A stretch of DNA of 64,000 bases from Theristus sp. LFF4_11 (lineage: Eukaryota; Nematoda; Chromadorea; Monhysterida; Xyalidae), in assembly GCA_030248135.1 (NCBI GenBank), contig JASANC010003807.1, positions 39,088-103,087 of the forward strand. The letters run 5' to 3'. Position 1 is the stretch's first letter; each line of letters starts with the position of its first letter. Below are positions 41,080 to 54,116 of the stretch, one piece after another. The notes below the pieces were generated by a model, which searched no databases, had not been told where the DNA came from, and saw nothing but the letters and a program-made list of their open reading frames with translations. Both the position numbers and the translations under genes were made by a program.

Positions 41080-42093
41080 CGTGATTCACACACTGAAACA
41101 AAAGCAGACGAGTCTCTTCAGCAGAACCATTATTGTTGTTTTCTCAAACGATAAATAACGCATCTGCACATCAAATGCTCTGATTTGTGAAGACAACTTG
41201 CAATGTAAGTCAAGCAACCATTTACAAAAATGTACCACATTGTTTTATTGACAGCTAAACTCAAAACAAAATGCAACTCGAATTTAACTCAAGATAAAAA
41301 TTAAATAAACCAATTCGAAAGCCAAAGGAACCGACAAACAGGCACACCAACAACCAACAAAATACCAAATTTGGAGCAAAAAACTGATGATCACTTTTAA
41401 GACCATTTTTTATTGTTTCAGAGCACCAGTAAATTTTGTTTTTTTAAAAAGCAAAGCTTGTCTTGCAATCAAATCAATGTTGTTGAAGAAAGTCATCGTG
41501 CGAAAAACGCCACCACAGTGCTTGCGACGAAGCATTGGCAACTAGAAAGTAACTTCGATACGAAAAAGACGAAAAAGTTAACAGAAAACACACACGTAAA
41601 TGAACTGACAATGTTAATTGGTTGAAACTTTGAAAAAAGCGGAGAGAAAACACCAGTGAAATTCGGAATCAAATCGAAAATCGAGATCAATGCAGAAAAA
41701 TACAAACACGTAACATAAAAAGACATTGCAGGGTAACAAATTTTGAAATCATTTAAATCGATATTCCACAACAGTACCTGATTTGACAGTGAAAACGACT
41801 GAAAACCAATTTTGTTGAACTATTCTGATATCAATAATCCAAAAATTCAAATTCAAATCAGGCGTTGGCATAACTGCAACCAGAGCCAGCTGGATCGGAA
41901 CAAACTGACAAAAGGAGCGCCAATCTCACAATCTACCGGACATCAAAAATCACATGAACAACAGAACATTCAAAACGGGTTGTTCAAAAGCGAAAAACAA
42001 CAATCGACGATCGTACAAACAGTCACCGCCACACTGTAAGTGATCGACTGAACGTATCAAAAAACAAGACCGTTCGCAGCACACCGTAATCGC
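41080..42093. other. Intergenic between SMC4 and MED31
   Basis: About 1 kb of AT-rich sequence without recognisable gene, RNA or repeat. It must hold the SMC4 3' end and the MED31 promoter, since both genes run on the minus strand. Confidence 0.5.
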
Positions 42094-45000
42094 TCAGCGC
42101 TCCGGTTGAAGCTGTTCGGGGCTGCGCTGCTGCTGTTGTTGGTGAGACTGCAAAATGGCTCAATGGAAACAAGAATGAACTGCAACCAATGAATGGGTTT
42201 GTGGACTGCATAATCATACTGGGCTGGCAGCACCACTTACAGTTCAAAACAACCAACCAGTGAAGTGCACTTCAATCAATCCACCAATGCACAGAACACA
42301 CCTGACTGTGTTCCGTGTCTGCTTGTTCATCAGGGTCGTAGACACAGTGCTGTGTGCAGTCATACGTTTTGTAAATGCCAATCAAGCGGTCAGCTAATTC
42401 GAACATGTTGTTACGAAGCGAGATGATTATGAACTGCGCGTTCTTGGTGCGCTCCTGTAACAACAGTGATTTGCCTTTGTAAACGCATCAATGATAGTAG
42501 CATGATTATGCACTAAAAAATGAAACTGAACTGAACACAACAGACCAAGCTGCATCACGATGCAAAGACAAACGAATAAATGCACAGTGAACGAGTCAAA
42601 CTCCGAACAAACGGTCACAAGAAGAACCAATTTCGTGCAGCACACTTTGGTGCCTAACGAAAGCACCGTGAAATAGCACTGTGCACGTGCAGTGTGTGAA
42701 TGTTGCGTTTACCTTGATGTAATGCGCAATTATGGAGACATTGCGGTAGTCGAGCGCAGCGTCAATCTCGTCCATGACATACAACGGCGTCGGCTGGTAC
42801 TGGTGCAACGCGAACACCAGCGCCAGTGAGCTCAGCGTCTTCTCGCCGCCGGACAAGTTCGCGATCTGCTTCCACGATTTCTTCGGTGGGCGAACGCTGA
42901 ACAAACGTCAAGCATTCTGCAGCGTTTTTTCGCGTCTCTCCACTATTCACTATCATTGTCACTTTTCAGACATAACAGCACGACAAAATGAGCCACCTCG
43001 CCTCTCCTCTCCACTGACCTGAACTCGATGCCCTCACTGAACGGATCAAGCGAGTCGGCGAGGCAGAGCTCGGCATCGCCACCGAACGTGATCATTTGGT
43101 ACATCTCCTTCAGGTTGCTGCTGATCTGGTCGAAACCACGGAAGAACTCGTGCAGGCGTTGCTTGCGAAATTCGTCGTACTTCTTCATGTGCTCCTCCTT
43201 GCGCACGGTGACCTCCTTCAGTTGGTCGACACAGTCCAGGTATTTCTTCTCCTGAAATTACTGACAGTTAAACTATGTGAAACGTATGTAACTTGTGCAT
43301 TCAGGCATTTCAATATGGCGAGCTGATTGGATGCATGCATCTGGGTGGATCAAGTTTGAAAATAGCCAATCAGCTGATTGTCTATAGTTTACAGTTCGAC
43401 TACACAAAGATTGACGAAGTTTGCTGATGCAGGCTGCAGAACTTCAACTCCCAAACTCCAACGAATACAAATGCAGCGCGCACAAATGTCCACGAACCCG
43501 CCGTTTGAACTCCTCCAACGCCTCGAGATTCGGCTTTTTGTTCTTGGTGCGCGACTGGAACTGCTGCAGATGATAGTTGAGAAGGTCGAGTCTCTGTTCG
43601 TAGTCGTCCGATTGCACCTCGGCCGTGAGCTGCTCTGCCGCGTACACACGCAGCTCCGGTGAATCGTAGCCGCCATCGACGTCGCAGATGTCCAGCTCCT
43701 TCAGGCCTGCAACACAATGCTGGTTTGTGTCAGCGTCTGTCAATATCACCCAAGTTACCTGGAGGAATCAGTAAAATAAAATGAGTGAATGAATGAAAAC
43801 GGCAAAATTACAGTGCAAACAATCACTGGTCTTACCAGCAAACTGTTCGTCTCTAAAGCCGGTTGCCTGGGGCACAGCGTCGTCGTCCGTGTCCGTTGTA
43901 GCCTGACTCACCACATCATCGTCATCTTGTTCGTCCTGTAAGAAAATGTACCCAGATGCATCGATCAAAGTGCAGTGCTGAAAAGATAATTCCAAATCTA
44001 ACAATCGCAACAGCCAGTCACAAACCATTCCATTGTATCGATTCAAGGTCACTTCGCTCATCAGTTTCTTTGCCCGTTTCTCATCAGCCATTTCGCGGCG
44101 TCGATGGTCGGATATGTGCGCCGGTGAGCGGTACGCTCGCAGATCTTGCAGTTTCAGTTTGCTCAGCTGAATGTCACACAGAATCAATGCGAATCCGTAA
44201 AGGTCATTCAGACTTGAAAATGTGACATAGTAGTGGCTGGTAAAAGTTGCAGTTATGCAGTCAAACACGACGCATTTGAAAGTGGCCCCGTTTGAATGTT
44301 TGCATCTCTGTAATCATGCGCAGGTTTTCCTTTTCATTGGCAGATGCCACCGGGTGTGCCCGTGCGTGCACCACGTCAGAGCGCCACCGACCTTTTCGTT
44401 GATGTGTCTTATTTCGATGTCCTTCGTCTGCACAGCGCCCTTTGCCTCCTGGTACGCCCGTTTCACCTCGTCCAACTCTCGTTTCCTCTGATCCTCCAAC
44501 GCCACCAAATCCTCTTGTGCGTTCTCATGCTTTGCCTGCTCGTATTCGGCCTGCTTCTTCACTGCTGCTTCCTGAGTTGCAAACAAAACTTGAGATTAAT
44601 ATTGCATGAAAAAAATTGCGATGAAATTCTGACGTAGCTTTCCTGAAAGAACCACCAGGAGCCTTTTATTGCTGCTTGCTGTTCGTTTGCTGTTTGGATG
44701 CTGGTGTTTGCATTTTTGTAACAGTTGTGACCGTCTTTGAGAATCATGCTAAGAAGTTAAGAACTGTTTCGTTCTTCGTCTGTTTCCCAGCACTGACTAT
44801 GTCTGTTGTCAATGTCAATGAAATGAAATGAAGAATTAGGATTCTAGGAATACAACCAAAAAACGAACATGAATCCATAAAACTGATCTCTTTCTTCTTA
44901 GTACAAGCTTGCACTTGTAGAAGAGAATCTGCGGCAAAAGTGCAAACTGCTCCTCAAAAACTACAACAGCCAAAAAGTGTTATTTCTGAGCAGTTTTTCA

Positions 45001-48000
45001 TTGCATGGCTTCCGCAGACCTTCTGATCGGTGTAGCTCTTGTATGCGTCGAGCGCCTGCGGCTCCAGCTCCTTTCGCGTTTGTTTCATCGCATCGCGTGA
45101 CTTCTGCAACTCTGCGATCTGCTGCTCCAGTTTCTCCAGGTTCGCTTCACACGCATCTCGCGCTCGCTTGCACGCAGCCAATGAGGCCTTGTCCTTTTCG
45201 ATACGTTTCTGAGAGAATGGGAAACAAGAAAATGTGCGCCACTTCATTCAACACAGACGCGGGGTACGCCGAAATTGCTTACGCGGTTATTTTCAAGCAA
45301 CGGTGGATTGGCATTCACTTCAACGTTCAGCATGATTCACACGACGCCGTTACGGCTGAGGGGTATTTCAGCCGGATGCGAAAAGTGCTGCGAAACAGTT
45401 CTGATCTGGTGTGCCTGAACGCCGCCAAACGAGCCCGCGCACCTTCGCATCAGCCTGCTCAGCCTCGATGGCCTTCTTGTGCTGCTTGACGCCGCCAACG
45501 ATGCGCTCATCGATCTCCTGTATCTGCTGCTCGATCGCATTGCGCTGAGCGTTACGCTGATCGTAGTTGCGTTGTTCGTCGGTCAGTGCTGGAAACCAGT
45601 AAAACTCGACAGTCACAATCAAAATTACGTCTTCTGGCATAGTCTTAAGTTCGGAACACTTTCTGTCACATTCCTCCATTATTTCTTGAGTGTTCTAACG
45701 CGCACAACCAGAGAACAAACAGCGCAGTGATTTGTGTTCATCAACGAACCTGTCTGCTTGCGGCTCAACTGCTCAATCAGTTGCGTGTATTCATCGTTGT
45801 CAATGTTTTCGTTGTTCTGCTCCACCACTCGCTCCTGTTTCACAATCGCCTCCTGTTGGATCTGCATCTTTTCGGTCAGACGCTGAAACCAGAACGTTGA
45901 AATGAATCACGTTTAATCAAGAAGTGATATGGCATTCAACTGTTATCAATTAATCAGTGTGTCTGCAACGTGACAAACGAAAGTCACAGCCAGCGACCAT
46001 TGCTTCGTCAGCAGCAGTTTGCGCGGTGCGTGTCGCGTTGTTGATGTCTCGTTGTTTCTGCTCGATCTGGATCTCAGTTTCGGCCTTTTCGCGTTTCAAT
46101 TCCGTCACTCGGTGGCGCAGTTGCTCCACGTTTCTGGTCCATTCTTGCAACTGGAGGAAGGAAAAAAGCGTTTGTTCAACAAAAACACCTGAAGAACAAT
46201 ATCAAGACTAGTTGTTTTTTAACTGTCTCCATTCAACACAGATTGCAAAAACCAGAGAATAAAGAAAAACTAGACAGTAAAGTACGGTAAAGGCAAGTAA
46301 TCAAGTAATACAGCTGTGTTGACAAAAAATCAAAACGTAAGTGCGTCACACGCCTGTTCTTCAGGGATCTCATTCGCCGGATCGTGCACTTGACTGCCCA
46401 TCTTGCCACCTTGGGCGCGTTTGTTGCCACCGCCAGTCATTTGACCTGAAATGGCGTTGTCACAACCGGTTTGCTAATCGTGACTGCGGGCTCCGTGGGA
46501 GATGTTGTTCACACAAGTGTTCCGGGCATCCCAGTTTTTCACTAAACAACATGACTGGTTGAATGGGCTTCCGACGCTGGCGCTTCCTCGAAGTGGAACT
46601 GGCGGCTTCGGTCGCAAACGCCAGCAATTTGGCTGCGCCCCTCCAAGTTTTCGCCGAGGCGCAGTCAGAGATCGTCGCCTGCTACTGTGCGGCGACGTCG
46701 AACTGAACCAGGGGTACCACGACCTCGTGTGGCAAATTACAAGCGCAGCAACTGGCTGAATGGCACCACCGACCGGAGGGCTCGACGACATCGCCGTTCA
46801 GCGTGACACAGCGCCACTGTCGCCTGCTCTCGCGGCCCCCGAACACAATGCGCCGTGCCTGGTGCAAGTTGTCTGCGACCAGCGTGTTGCGCATCACCGA
46901 GTAGAACGCAGGCAGGATTGTCTCGTCCTCGACACGGATCAGATCGAACAAACGTGGCACACCCTCGGGACTGCCAAATGAAAACAGCCGATCAAATGGT
47001 GCAAACGGCCAGTGTGAGATTCACATCATTTAGACATGCATGACATTATCTATCACGTTGCTTGACAATCTTCACAATTACAATTCAAATTGCAAAACGT
47101 TTTCTTCAAAAATACAGCCGCATTTAATCCCCCCCCATGAATGGAACGTTGTAAACGGCCTCGTAAACTGACATGTCCTTGAGCGGTCGCATGGCCTCCC
47201 TGAACTGTTCGACCTTGTCGAGCATGATGCACGTGCAGCGGCCAACGTTGTCGCGTTTGAGCACATGCAGCACCCGCTGCACGTCATCGTTGTTCTCAAC
47301 GACCACGTTGTCGAGGCCTGGTGCTGCCATGCTCACTGCCACGTCGTACTTGTGGTCGATCGCACCAAGGTCACCCTGGAAGCGACTGGACACAGTTGCA
47401 TATCACACCGCAACAAACGTGCATGCTTGGTCGACTCGGCACTCGAGCCAATCAGCACATAATTGCAATTGAACTTTGTTCGGCGTGTCTGCATTAGAGG
47501 AACAACGAAACTTGGATAAAATACAAAATAACAGTAACTGGCGCAACAAGGCCACACAGCGACCATGCACCGAGGCACTCACCAATCTGCCCCTGATGCC
47601 CGGTATCTCTCCACTCCTTTTCAACTCCATCACCGTCTGCATCACCCGGTTCGCCCCACGTCGTTCCTGCTGCTGACTCCGCGCCTCGTTCGTTCGTGTT
47701 TGTTCATTAGCCAACTGGTAAATAGCAAATGTGTTGCAGTTTTAACGAAACAAGTTGTGAAAAACATCACTGCCTCATAAAAATGTGCACGCCCACCGAA
47801 CCTGCTGCTCCAGTTGCGTCAGCAGATTCTTCATTTCGTCCAAGTTCTCGGCCATTCTGCGCACATCGTCCTGTGCCCTCTGAGCAATACTTTCAGCGGC
47901 GCCTTGCTTTCTGCAAAAGTGATTGTTGGTTTTCGGACTAAGTTTCGCAAAAACCTGTAAAAACAGCAGCTTCCATTCGAACTTTTGCGCCGCTGCCAGC

Positions 48001-51000
48001 CGCTCTTGGCTGTCCTGCAGCTCGCGTTGCAGCGTTTGCAAGCGTCGTGTGTGCTTCTCGCGTTTCTTGTTGCACTCGCTCAGTTGGTGCTCGGCCATTT
48101 CTTTCTGAAGAATGCAGATTTGAGATCAAAACAAATCGTTTGTCATATTTTTTCGCGTTTTATTTTTGAAGAAGATGCATGCATCACAACCTCGAGTGGA
48201 TTTAAACCACCGTCTGACACTTTTAACACAAAAATTTCCGATGACGTTTGCAAAAAATCAATCATCAAATATGCATTGCAAATACCCCGTAAGCACCAGC
48301 ACCCTCCGTGACACACCTCGGCATTTGCGCGGTCCAGTCGCTCCCTGAGCGGTCCGAGCTCAGCATCGGCCTGTTGCATCTCAGCACGCAGCTGCTTCGT
48401 CTCGTCGTCCACGTTCGCCAGGCCCTCATTCAACTCTTTGTCCACCCGCTCCAACCGCCGATCGGCCTCCTCAATCAGACCACGCCATCGCTCGAGCTCT
48501 TTCTCGATCTTAGCAGGCTTCTCTTCGCTGGCTGTTTTCTGGAGAAAAAACGCACGTAACGTCAAGTGACGGTAGAGTCAAACGCATCCGAGTGCAGTGG
48601 GTTCTCAAAAACAGTGGAGCACGCAGCGCTTTGCCAACAAAAACATTGATCACATTCGTTTTTCAATCGCTGCGTTTTGCAGCGCAGCACCTTTTTCTGC
48701 TCGTTTGCCTTGTCCACTTCCAACGCCTTGATTTTCTCTTTGGCACGCAGCTGCTCCTTGTTCAACTCCTTGTCTTGCGCATCGAGTTCGTCGAGTTTCT
48801 GTTTCAGTGCTTCTGCCGCTTTTTCGCTTTCATCGGCTTCGCTAAAGAACAGAAAAAACGAAAATAAATACAAGATTTTATTGTGAAAGAGACTGAACAC
48901 GACGCCGACACGCACATCTTCATTTTCTTGATCTGCTCTTCGCGTTTTTCAATCTCGTGCAGCACCCGAGCAAGCTCTTCCTTTGCCTGTCTTTCTTTCG
49001 TCTTCAGTTCGGCCGCCGCTTTTTCTCGCTCTTGTTTACTCAGCTCCGCCACCGCTCTGCAAAATAAAAATCAAAATTTTGAACACAAAAACTATTTTGA
49101 AACAGGGATTTTTGGTGGATATGAGATGTGTATAAGACACCAAAAAAATTTGCAGCTAGGTGTGTGTTAGGTGTATCGTAAGGCGCAGGTGTATGTTGTA
49201 TGATAGTACGTTTTCTGCCTTTTATATCGATTGCGCCCAGAAAAAAAACGTTTGTACGCATGCAAAAAAACTAACAATCTGATAATTTTTTCAATCAACC
49301 ACCCACTTTTTTCAGTTGCACAGAACCGGAACAGAACACTAACACAACACTCACTAGTTTTATATCCGTTCACCTAAAGATTTGCTCATAAACCTAGAAT
49401 TTTGCAGCTAGCTAGGTGCGGTGCATACACCTTACGTTTTTTCCCTGAAAAAACCGTTTGAAAAAACAAAGCAAGGAAAAATACTCAGATTACTAAGCAA
49501 ACTATCCACACAAGCAATCCATCGGGAAAAAAACTACAAACTTATTCATCTGATGGCGTCGATTTTCGATACGATTGATGATGTTCACCTCGTCGTAGTA
49601 CTCGATCACTTCATTCTTTGGTCCTTCCCACTGCTGCTTCTGATGTTCCGCTCGGCGCATGCGACTCAGCTGTGGAAATTTAAAAAAAAGTTCGCCAGTA
49701 GAGAGGGGAAAAAAGGGCACACAAATAATGTGAAGTGAACTGAAAACTCATCCGACCAACTGAAAACCGCAAGCCACAAATCCCAATGCGGTTAGAGCGC
49801 AAGTGCCGTCTCACCCTCTGAGCACGCTCCTCACTCAGCTCGGCCAGTTTCTGCTCGAGCAGCTCAATTGGTTTCTTCATACGCGACGATCCGATGATGT
49901 CCTCGAGGTACTCGAGCATGCCCTCTTCATTTGGAGTCGTTGCTTTCGGCTTCATCAGCGAGATCGCTTCAACCTCGCCCTGTTTCGTTGTTTTTGTTTC
50001 GATTCGTTCCGTTGATCAAATAAATAGGCAGACCACAATTTAAAAAAACACATCTGTTGCAAAACCGCAGTCACATTCAGTAATAACGCCGTTCAATATG
50101 GACTGTCTCAGTGCTCAGTGTAGCTGCACATTAAGTCCAAAGAACTCGGCAACCAGAAAGCAGCAAAACAAAACCAAGAAAGACGGAGACATAAACCTGC
50201 AGAATCAGGAAACGATTGTGCGTGAGATCGATGCCGTGGCGTCGCAGGGAGACAGCGAGCTCCTTGTGGTTGATGGGCTTGCCGTTCAAGTAGTACGTCG
50301 AGTTGCCGGACGCGTACACGATGCGCTTCACGCTGAACGCCGAGTCCGCTATTCTGTCAAAGCGTCGGTCGTCCTGCAAACGGAAGCAAACGATTGTGCT
50401 TGGCAGGACTGGTGAAGATGAAAACACAGCTTGCAATCATTGCTTTGCAACAGTCTGGTCTGCGCTGCGCAGCGACACCGCTAGTGCTTGATTACGACGC
50501 TACAGTAAATACACAGTAAATACTCAAAATGTGCACAGAGCCGCTTTCCACACTGTTCAAAAACAAATGTATGGACGATATATTCGAAAGTGTCCAATCG
50601 AAATGACGTCATGTGCTTTGAAACATGCGCTTAACGTGCACAGCAACCCAAACTCTTAAGTGTCCTTATTTCACGTGAAAAACTATGTGAAGAATTAAAC
50701 GAAACTGAAATGGTGGCACCTGTGCGTGCATGACAAAGTGTCTGTAAAATGGTCCTTTAGGTGCGACTGCCTTCGAATGAATCATCTCTAGGCGTGCAGG
50801 CGGGTGCATAACGCTGCAACTGAGACACACAGCTCAGCTTACCACGTCACGAATGCGCACGAAATGCACGGTGCACGAGGCGAAGTCGCAGCGGTGCTTC
50901 GTGTTGTGTATTAGATCGGTGGTCTTTGCCGCGCGCACCTTCTTCGCACGGAAACCGAACACGAAAAGCAGACAGTCGATCGTGTTCGACTTGCCGCTGC

Positions 51001-51924
51001 CGTTCGGACCAACGACCGACGTGAAGTTCGAAAATGAATATGAGAATGATGAAAATAAAAGTCAGCTCAGCTTGAAGTTTCCATTTGAACGTGAAAACGA
51101 GAAATGAAAAACAATTGATGGGGATGGATGAATTGAATACCTTGTGAAACGGTCCAAGCGAATGACGCCCATAATATGATTTGAAGTTTTCGACGTCGAT
51201 GTGCGTGATGATCAGACGATCCCCAGTGCCGTCTGCATTTTGTACTGGCGCTGCTAGTGGCGGGATCACAAGGTTCAGCAGATCATCCACGCCTGAATTT
51301 CATCAAACTTATCAACCTTTACAAGGCCACAAAAAACTGAATTTCATTGCAAGTCATGGGTGTATTTGTTGCTCACTGAGTCTTTGGTGTGCACATCAAA
51401 ATATTTCTACAAAAATGCTGAACTTGCGACAAAAGCTGAGCGCACGTCTGATTGGTTCGTCGAGGTCGAGGTCATCATCAACGTCCATCAACGGTTCGTC
51501 ATTTTGTGGCAGATCTGGCGGCTGCACCGATTGATTTCGACTCGCAGTTGATTCGCTCATGATCTCTTCTTTCGTCTCGTCGGCCAACCCGAACGGTTGC
51601 CCTCGGTCATTGCGCCGTTCGTTTGTGGTGTCTGTGTCGCTGTCAACATCGAATACGTCGTTGTTTCGTTGTCGATCACCACCTCCGCCGTCTGCACGAC
51701 CTCGTGAAGGACCAGCTTCATCTTCGTGCACTTCTTCCACTTCATCGTCGTCACTCTGTCAAAAATTTTTTCGACCATTCCTGCCGTTCCCGTCCAAACT
51801 GTTGCACTTTTAGTAAACCATTATTTCAGTCGCTTTTGCTTACTTGCTCTTGCACACGTCGCCGTCGCTTGCTATCACTTGGTTCTTGTTGCTTCTTCGT
51901 TGAAACGTTACGTCGGCTGGGCAT
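42094..51924 (-). CDS. SMC4: Structural maintenance of chromosomes protein 4 (condensin)
   Basis: Twenty-eight exons from ATG 51924 to stop 42094 encode 1480 residues; human SMC4 has 1288. A Ser/Asp-rich extension of about 150 residues comes first. Then come RLIITHIDVENFKSYYG and Walker A GPNGSGKSN (about residues 188-196), followed by HGIDLTHNRFLILQGEVE and GMLEYLEDIIG, which are SMC4-specific. Next are coiled coil, hinge (IPGIRGRLGDLGAIDHKYDV through PRLFDL and NTLVADNL), second coil, signature LSGGEKTLSSLALVFAL, Walker B with D-loop YVMDEIDAALD, and RTKNAQFIIISLRNNMFE. With SMC2 it forms the condensin ATPase that compacts mitotic chromosomes. Three oddities: intron 3 (51029-51140) ends in CG rather than AG; the intron after 46354 has a GC donor; and a short last exon (42094-42147) adds a Gln-rich tail. 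A transposon cluster starts 70 bp upstream of the ATG. Confidence 0.96.
46502..46759 (+). mobile_element. Possible LINE fragment antisense in an SMC4 intron
   Basis: This frame opposite to SMC4 lies in the intron 46446-46773. It ends in RRLLLCGDVELNQGYHDL, which resembles the 'LLLCGDIEVNPGP' region near the N-terminus of ORF2 in CR1/L2-type retrotransposons. Only about 85 residues are open, and there is no endonuclease or reverse transcriptase beside it. The last part overlaps SMC4 exon 15 (from 46774). Similarity is short and the call is tentative. Confidence 0.35.
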
Positions 51925-52623
51925 CTTTTTGCTGTTGTTTTGAATTTTGTCGTAGCCGGTCGGTTCTCTTTTGAAAGAAAAACGCAGACTTGACCAGTAC
52001 CGTGGGCGGGGGATAGGGTTGTTAAAAAAAACAAAAATCGTCATTTTTGTTTTTTGTTTTTTTTTTAAAATTTTTAAAAAAAAAATTTCAAAAATCAAAG
52101 TTGTGCTAAATCAATCAGGAGGTCGAAAAAAACCAAATATGTGCGCCTCCCGAATGACTCCCGTATGGCGGAACTTTGCAGATTTTGTTTTGGTGACCTC
52201 AATTACCCCTTTTCCAAACCGTCACCATGCCTCTTCTTGTGTTTTGACCTCCAAAACGTCACTAATTGTCCCCAGCTAAGCTAATGCTAAAGTGAAGACA
52301 AACATACCGCCTTGAAATTCGATCAATTCTTCTGATGGTGTCGCGACGACACGACACGAAGCAGCAACCAGACAACGTAGCGCTTGCAGACGGAGCAGCG
52401 AGCACAATCGGACGCTCTGCGAGGCGAATCGTCACCTTATCTGCATCGGAAATGGTAGGCTAAGCTTTGGGACGCTCAAAAACTTTATCGCAGATGTTGT
52501 CGAAGCCTAAAATCAGTCGGTAAATTCAGGATTTGTATACATACTTAAAAGTGATTTTTTTGATTTCTGATCAGCGGTTGCTTGCAATGAGTCGTTGTTG
52601 GTTCCTAATCCTAAACCTAATCC

Positions 52624-53103
52624 CATAGTTGTTCCAGAGCCGAGGGGTTGGGGGGGCCGATATAGATAGCTGGAGCAAATTTTCTAGATAGATAGATAGC
52701 TGGAAAATTTTGGGGGGGGCCGCGGGGGGGCCATGTGACTTTGGGGGGGGGGGGCCGGTCAAAATTTTGAAATTTGATAGATAGATAGCTAAAACGCTAA
52801 AAAGCTATAAAAACAGCAAAATAATGCTAAAAATACACTAAAAATCAAGTATAAAGTAAACGCGTATTTTGCCTAAAATTAGCGAAATTTTCAAGAATTA
52901 CGAGCAAAAATGGTCAATTTTGGTCAAAAATTGACTCATTTTATGTCTTCGAAGACAAAAATTTTCAAATAGATAGGTGGCTGAGAAAAGTTTTTAGATA
53001 GATAATAGCTGAGCCGAAAAAACCTATTTGATAGAGATAGATTCGAATTTTTTTTGGGGGGGGCCGGCCCCCCCAGGCCCCCCCCCCCCCTAGAACAACT
53101 ATG
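52624..53103 (-). mobile_element. hAT-type element family E, uninterrupted copy
   Basis: A 480-bp element from CATAGTTGTTCCAG to CTAGAACAACTATG with perfect 8-bp duplications CCTAATCC at 52616-52623 and 53104-53111. This uninterrupted copy shows the family structure: G runs at both ends, 'gatagatagata' tracts near the left and right, and an AT-rich centre. Orientation is opposite to the copies at 3022 and 4912. Confidence 0.85.
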
Positions 53104-53399
53104 CCTAATCCTAATCCTAAGCCAAGCCTTTTTGATAAGGTGAAAATGATCAATTTAGTTTTTGCATTTTTTTCTTTCCTGTGTTAAAGGGCAGGGGCCA
53201 CCGCCACTGCACATCGTGACGATTTGTATACATACTTAAAAGTGATTTTTTTGATTTCTGATCAGGGGTTGCTTGCAATGAGTCGTTGTAGGTTCCTAAT
53301 CCTAAACCTAATCCTAATCCTAAGCCAAGCCTTTTTGATAAGGTGAAAATGATCAATTTAGTTTTTGCATTTTTTCTTTCCTGTGTTAAAGGGCAGGGG

Positions 53400-54116
53400 T
53401 AGGGTTGTTAAACAAAAATAAAAAAATTTTTTTAAAAAAAAGTGATTAAAAAAAAAACAAAAATGCCGATTTAAAAAAAAAAAAATTCGAAAAATTTTCT
53501 TCTAATATGCTCTGAAAACCTCAATTTTGGCACAATTTTTCGAAAGTTCAACAAAAATTTTTTTTGATTATAGCTCGTAAAACCTTTAGCAGTCGATTTT
53601 GGGCCGTTTTACCGACTGATTTTAGGCTTCGACAACATCTGCGATGAAGTTTTTGAGCGTCCCAAAGCTTAGCCTACCATTTCCGATGCAGATAAGGTGA
53701 CGATTAGCCTCGCAGAGCGTCCGATTGTGCTCGCTGCACCGTTTGCAAGCGCTACGTTGTCTGGTTGCTGCTTCGTGTCGTGTCGTCGCGACACCATCAG
53801 AAGAATTGATCGAATTTCAAGGCGGTATGTTTGTCTTCACTTTAGCATTAGCTTAGCTGGGGACAATTAGTGACGTTTTGGAGGTCAAAACACAAGAAGA
53901 GGCATGGTGACGGTTTGGAAAAGGGGTAATTGAGGTCACCAAAACAAAATCTGCAAAGTTCCGCCATACGGGTGTCATTCGGGAGGCGCTTGCATATCAT
54001 GTGTGGTTCTTCGGACTCCCTGATTGATTTAGCACAACTTTGATTTTTGAAATTTAAAAAAAAAATTTAAAAAAAAAAAACAAAAATGACGATTTTTGTT
54101 TTTTTTAACAACCCTA
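53400..54116 (+). mobile_element. hAT-type element family B, copy 2
   Basis: A 717-bp element from TAGGGTTGTTAAAC to TTAACAACCCTA with perfect 8-bp duplications GGCAGGGG (53392-53399 and 54117-54124). The interior of about 500 bp, starting at 'gtaaaacctttagcagtcga', is unique sequence shared with 55490-56161. No protein frame. Confidence 0.88.

Noticed and set aside
47911..48104. SMC4 frame read straight through 47911-47982 without an intron
   Set aside because: The frame stays open by chance; using donor gttcga and acceptor ttgcag gives a 72-bp intron, a phase that fits both neighbours and an uninterrupted coiled coil.
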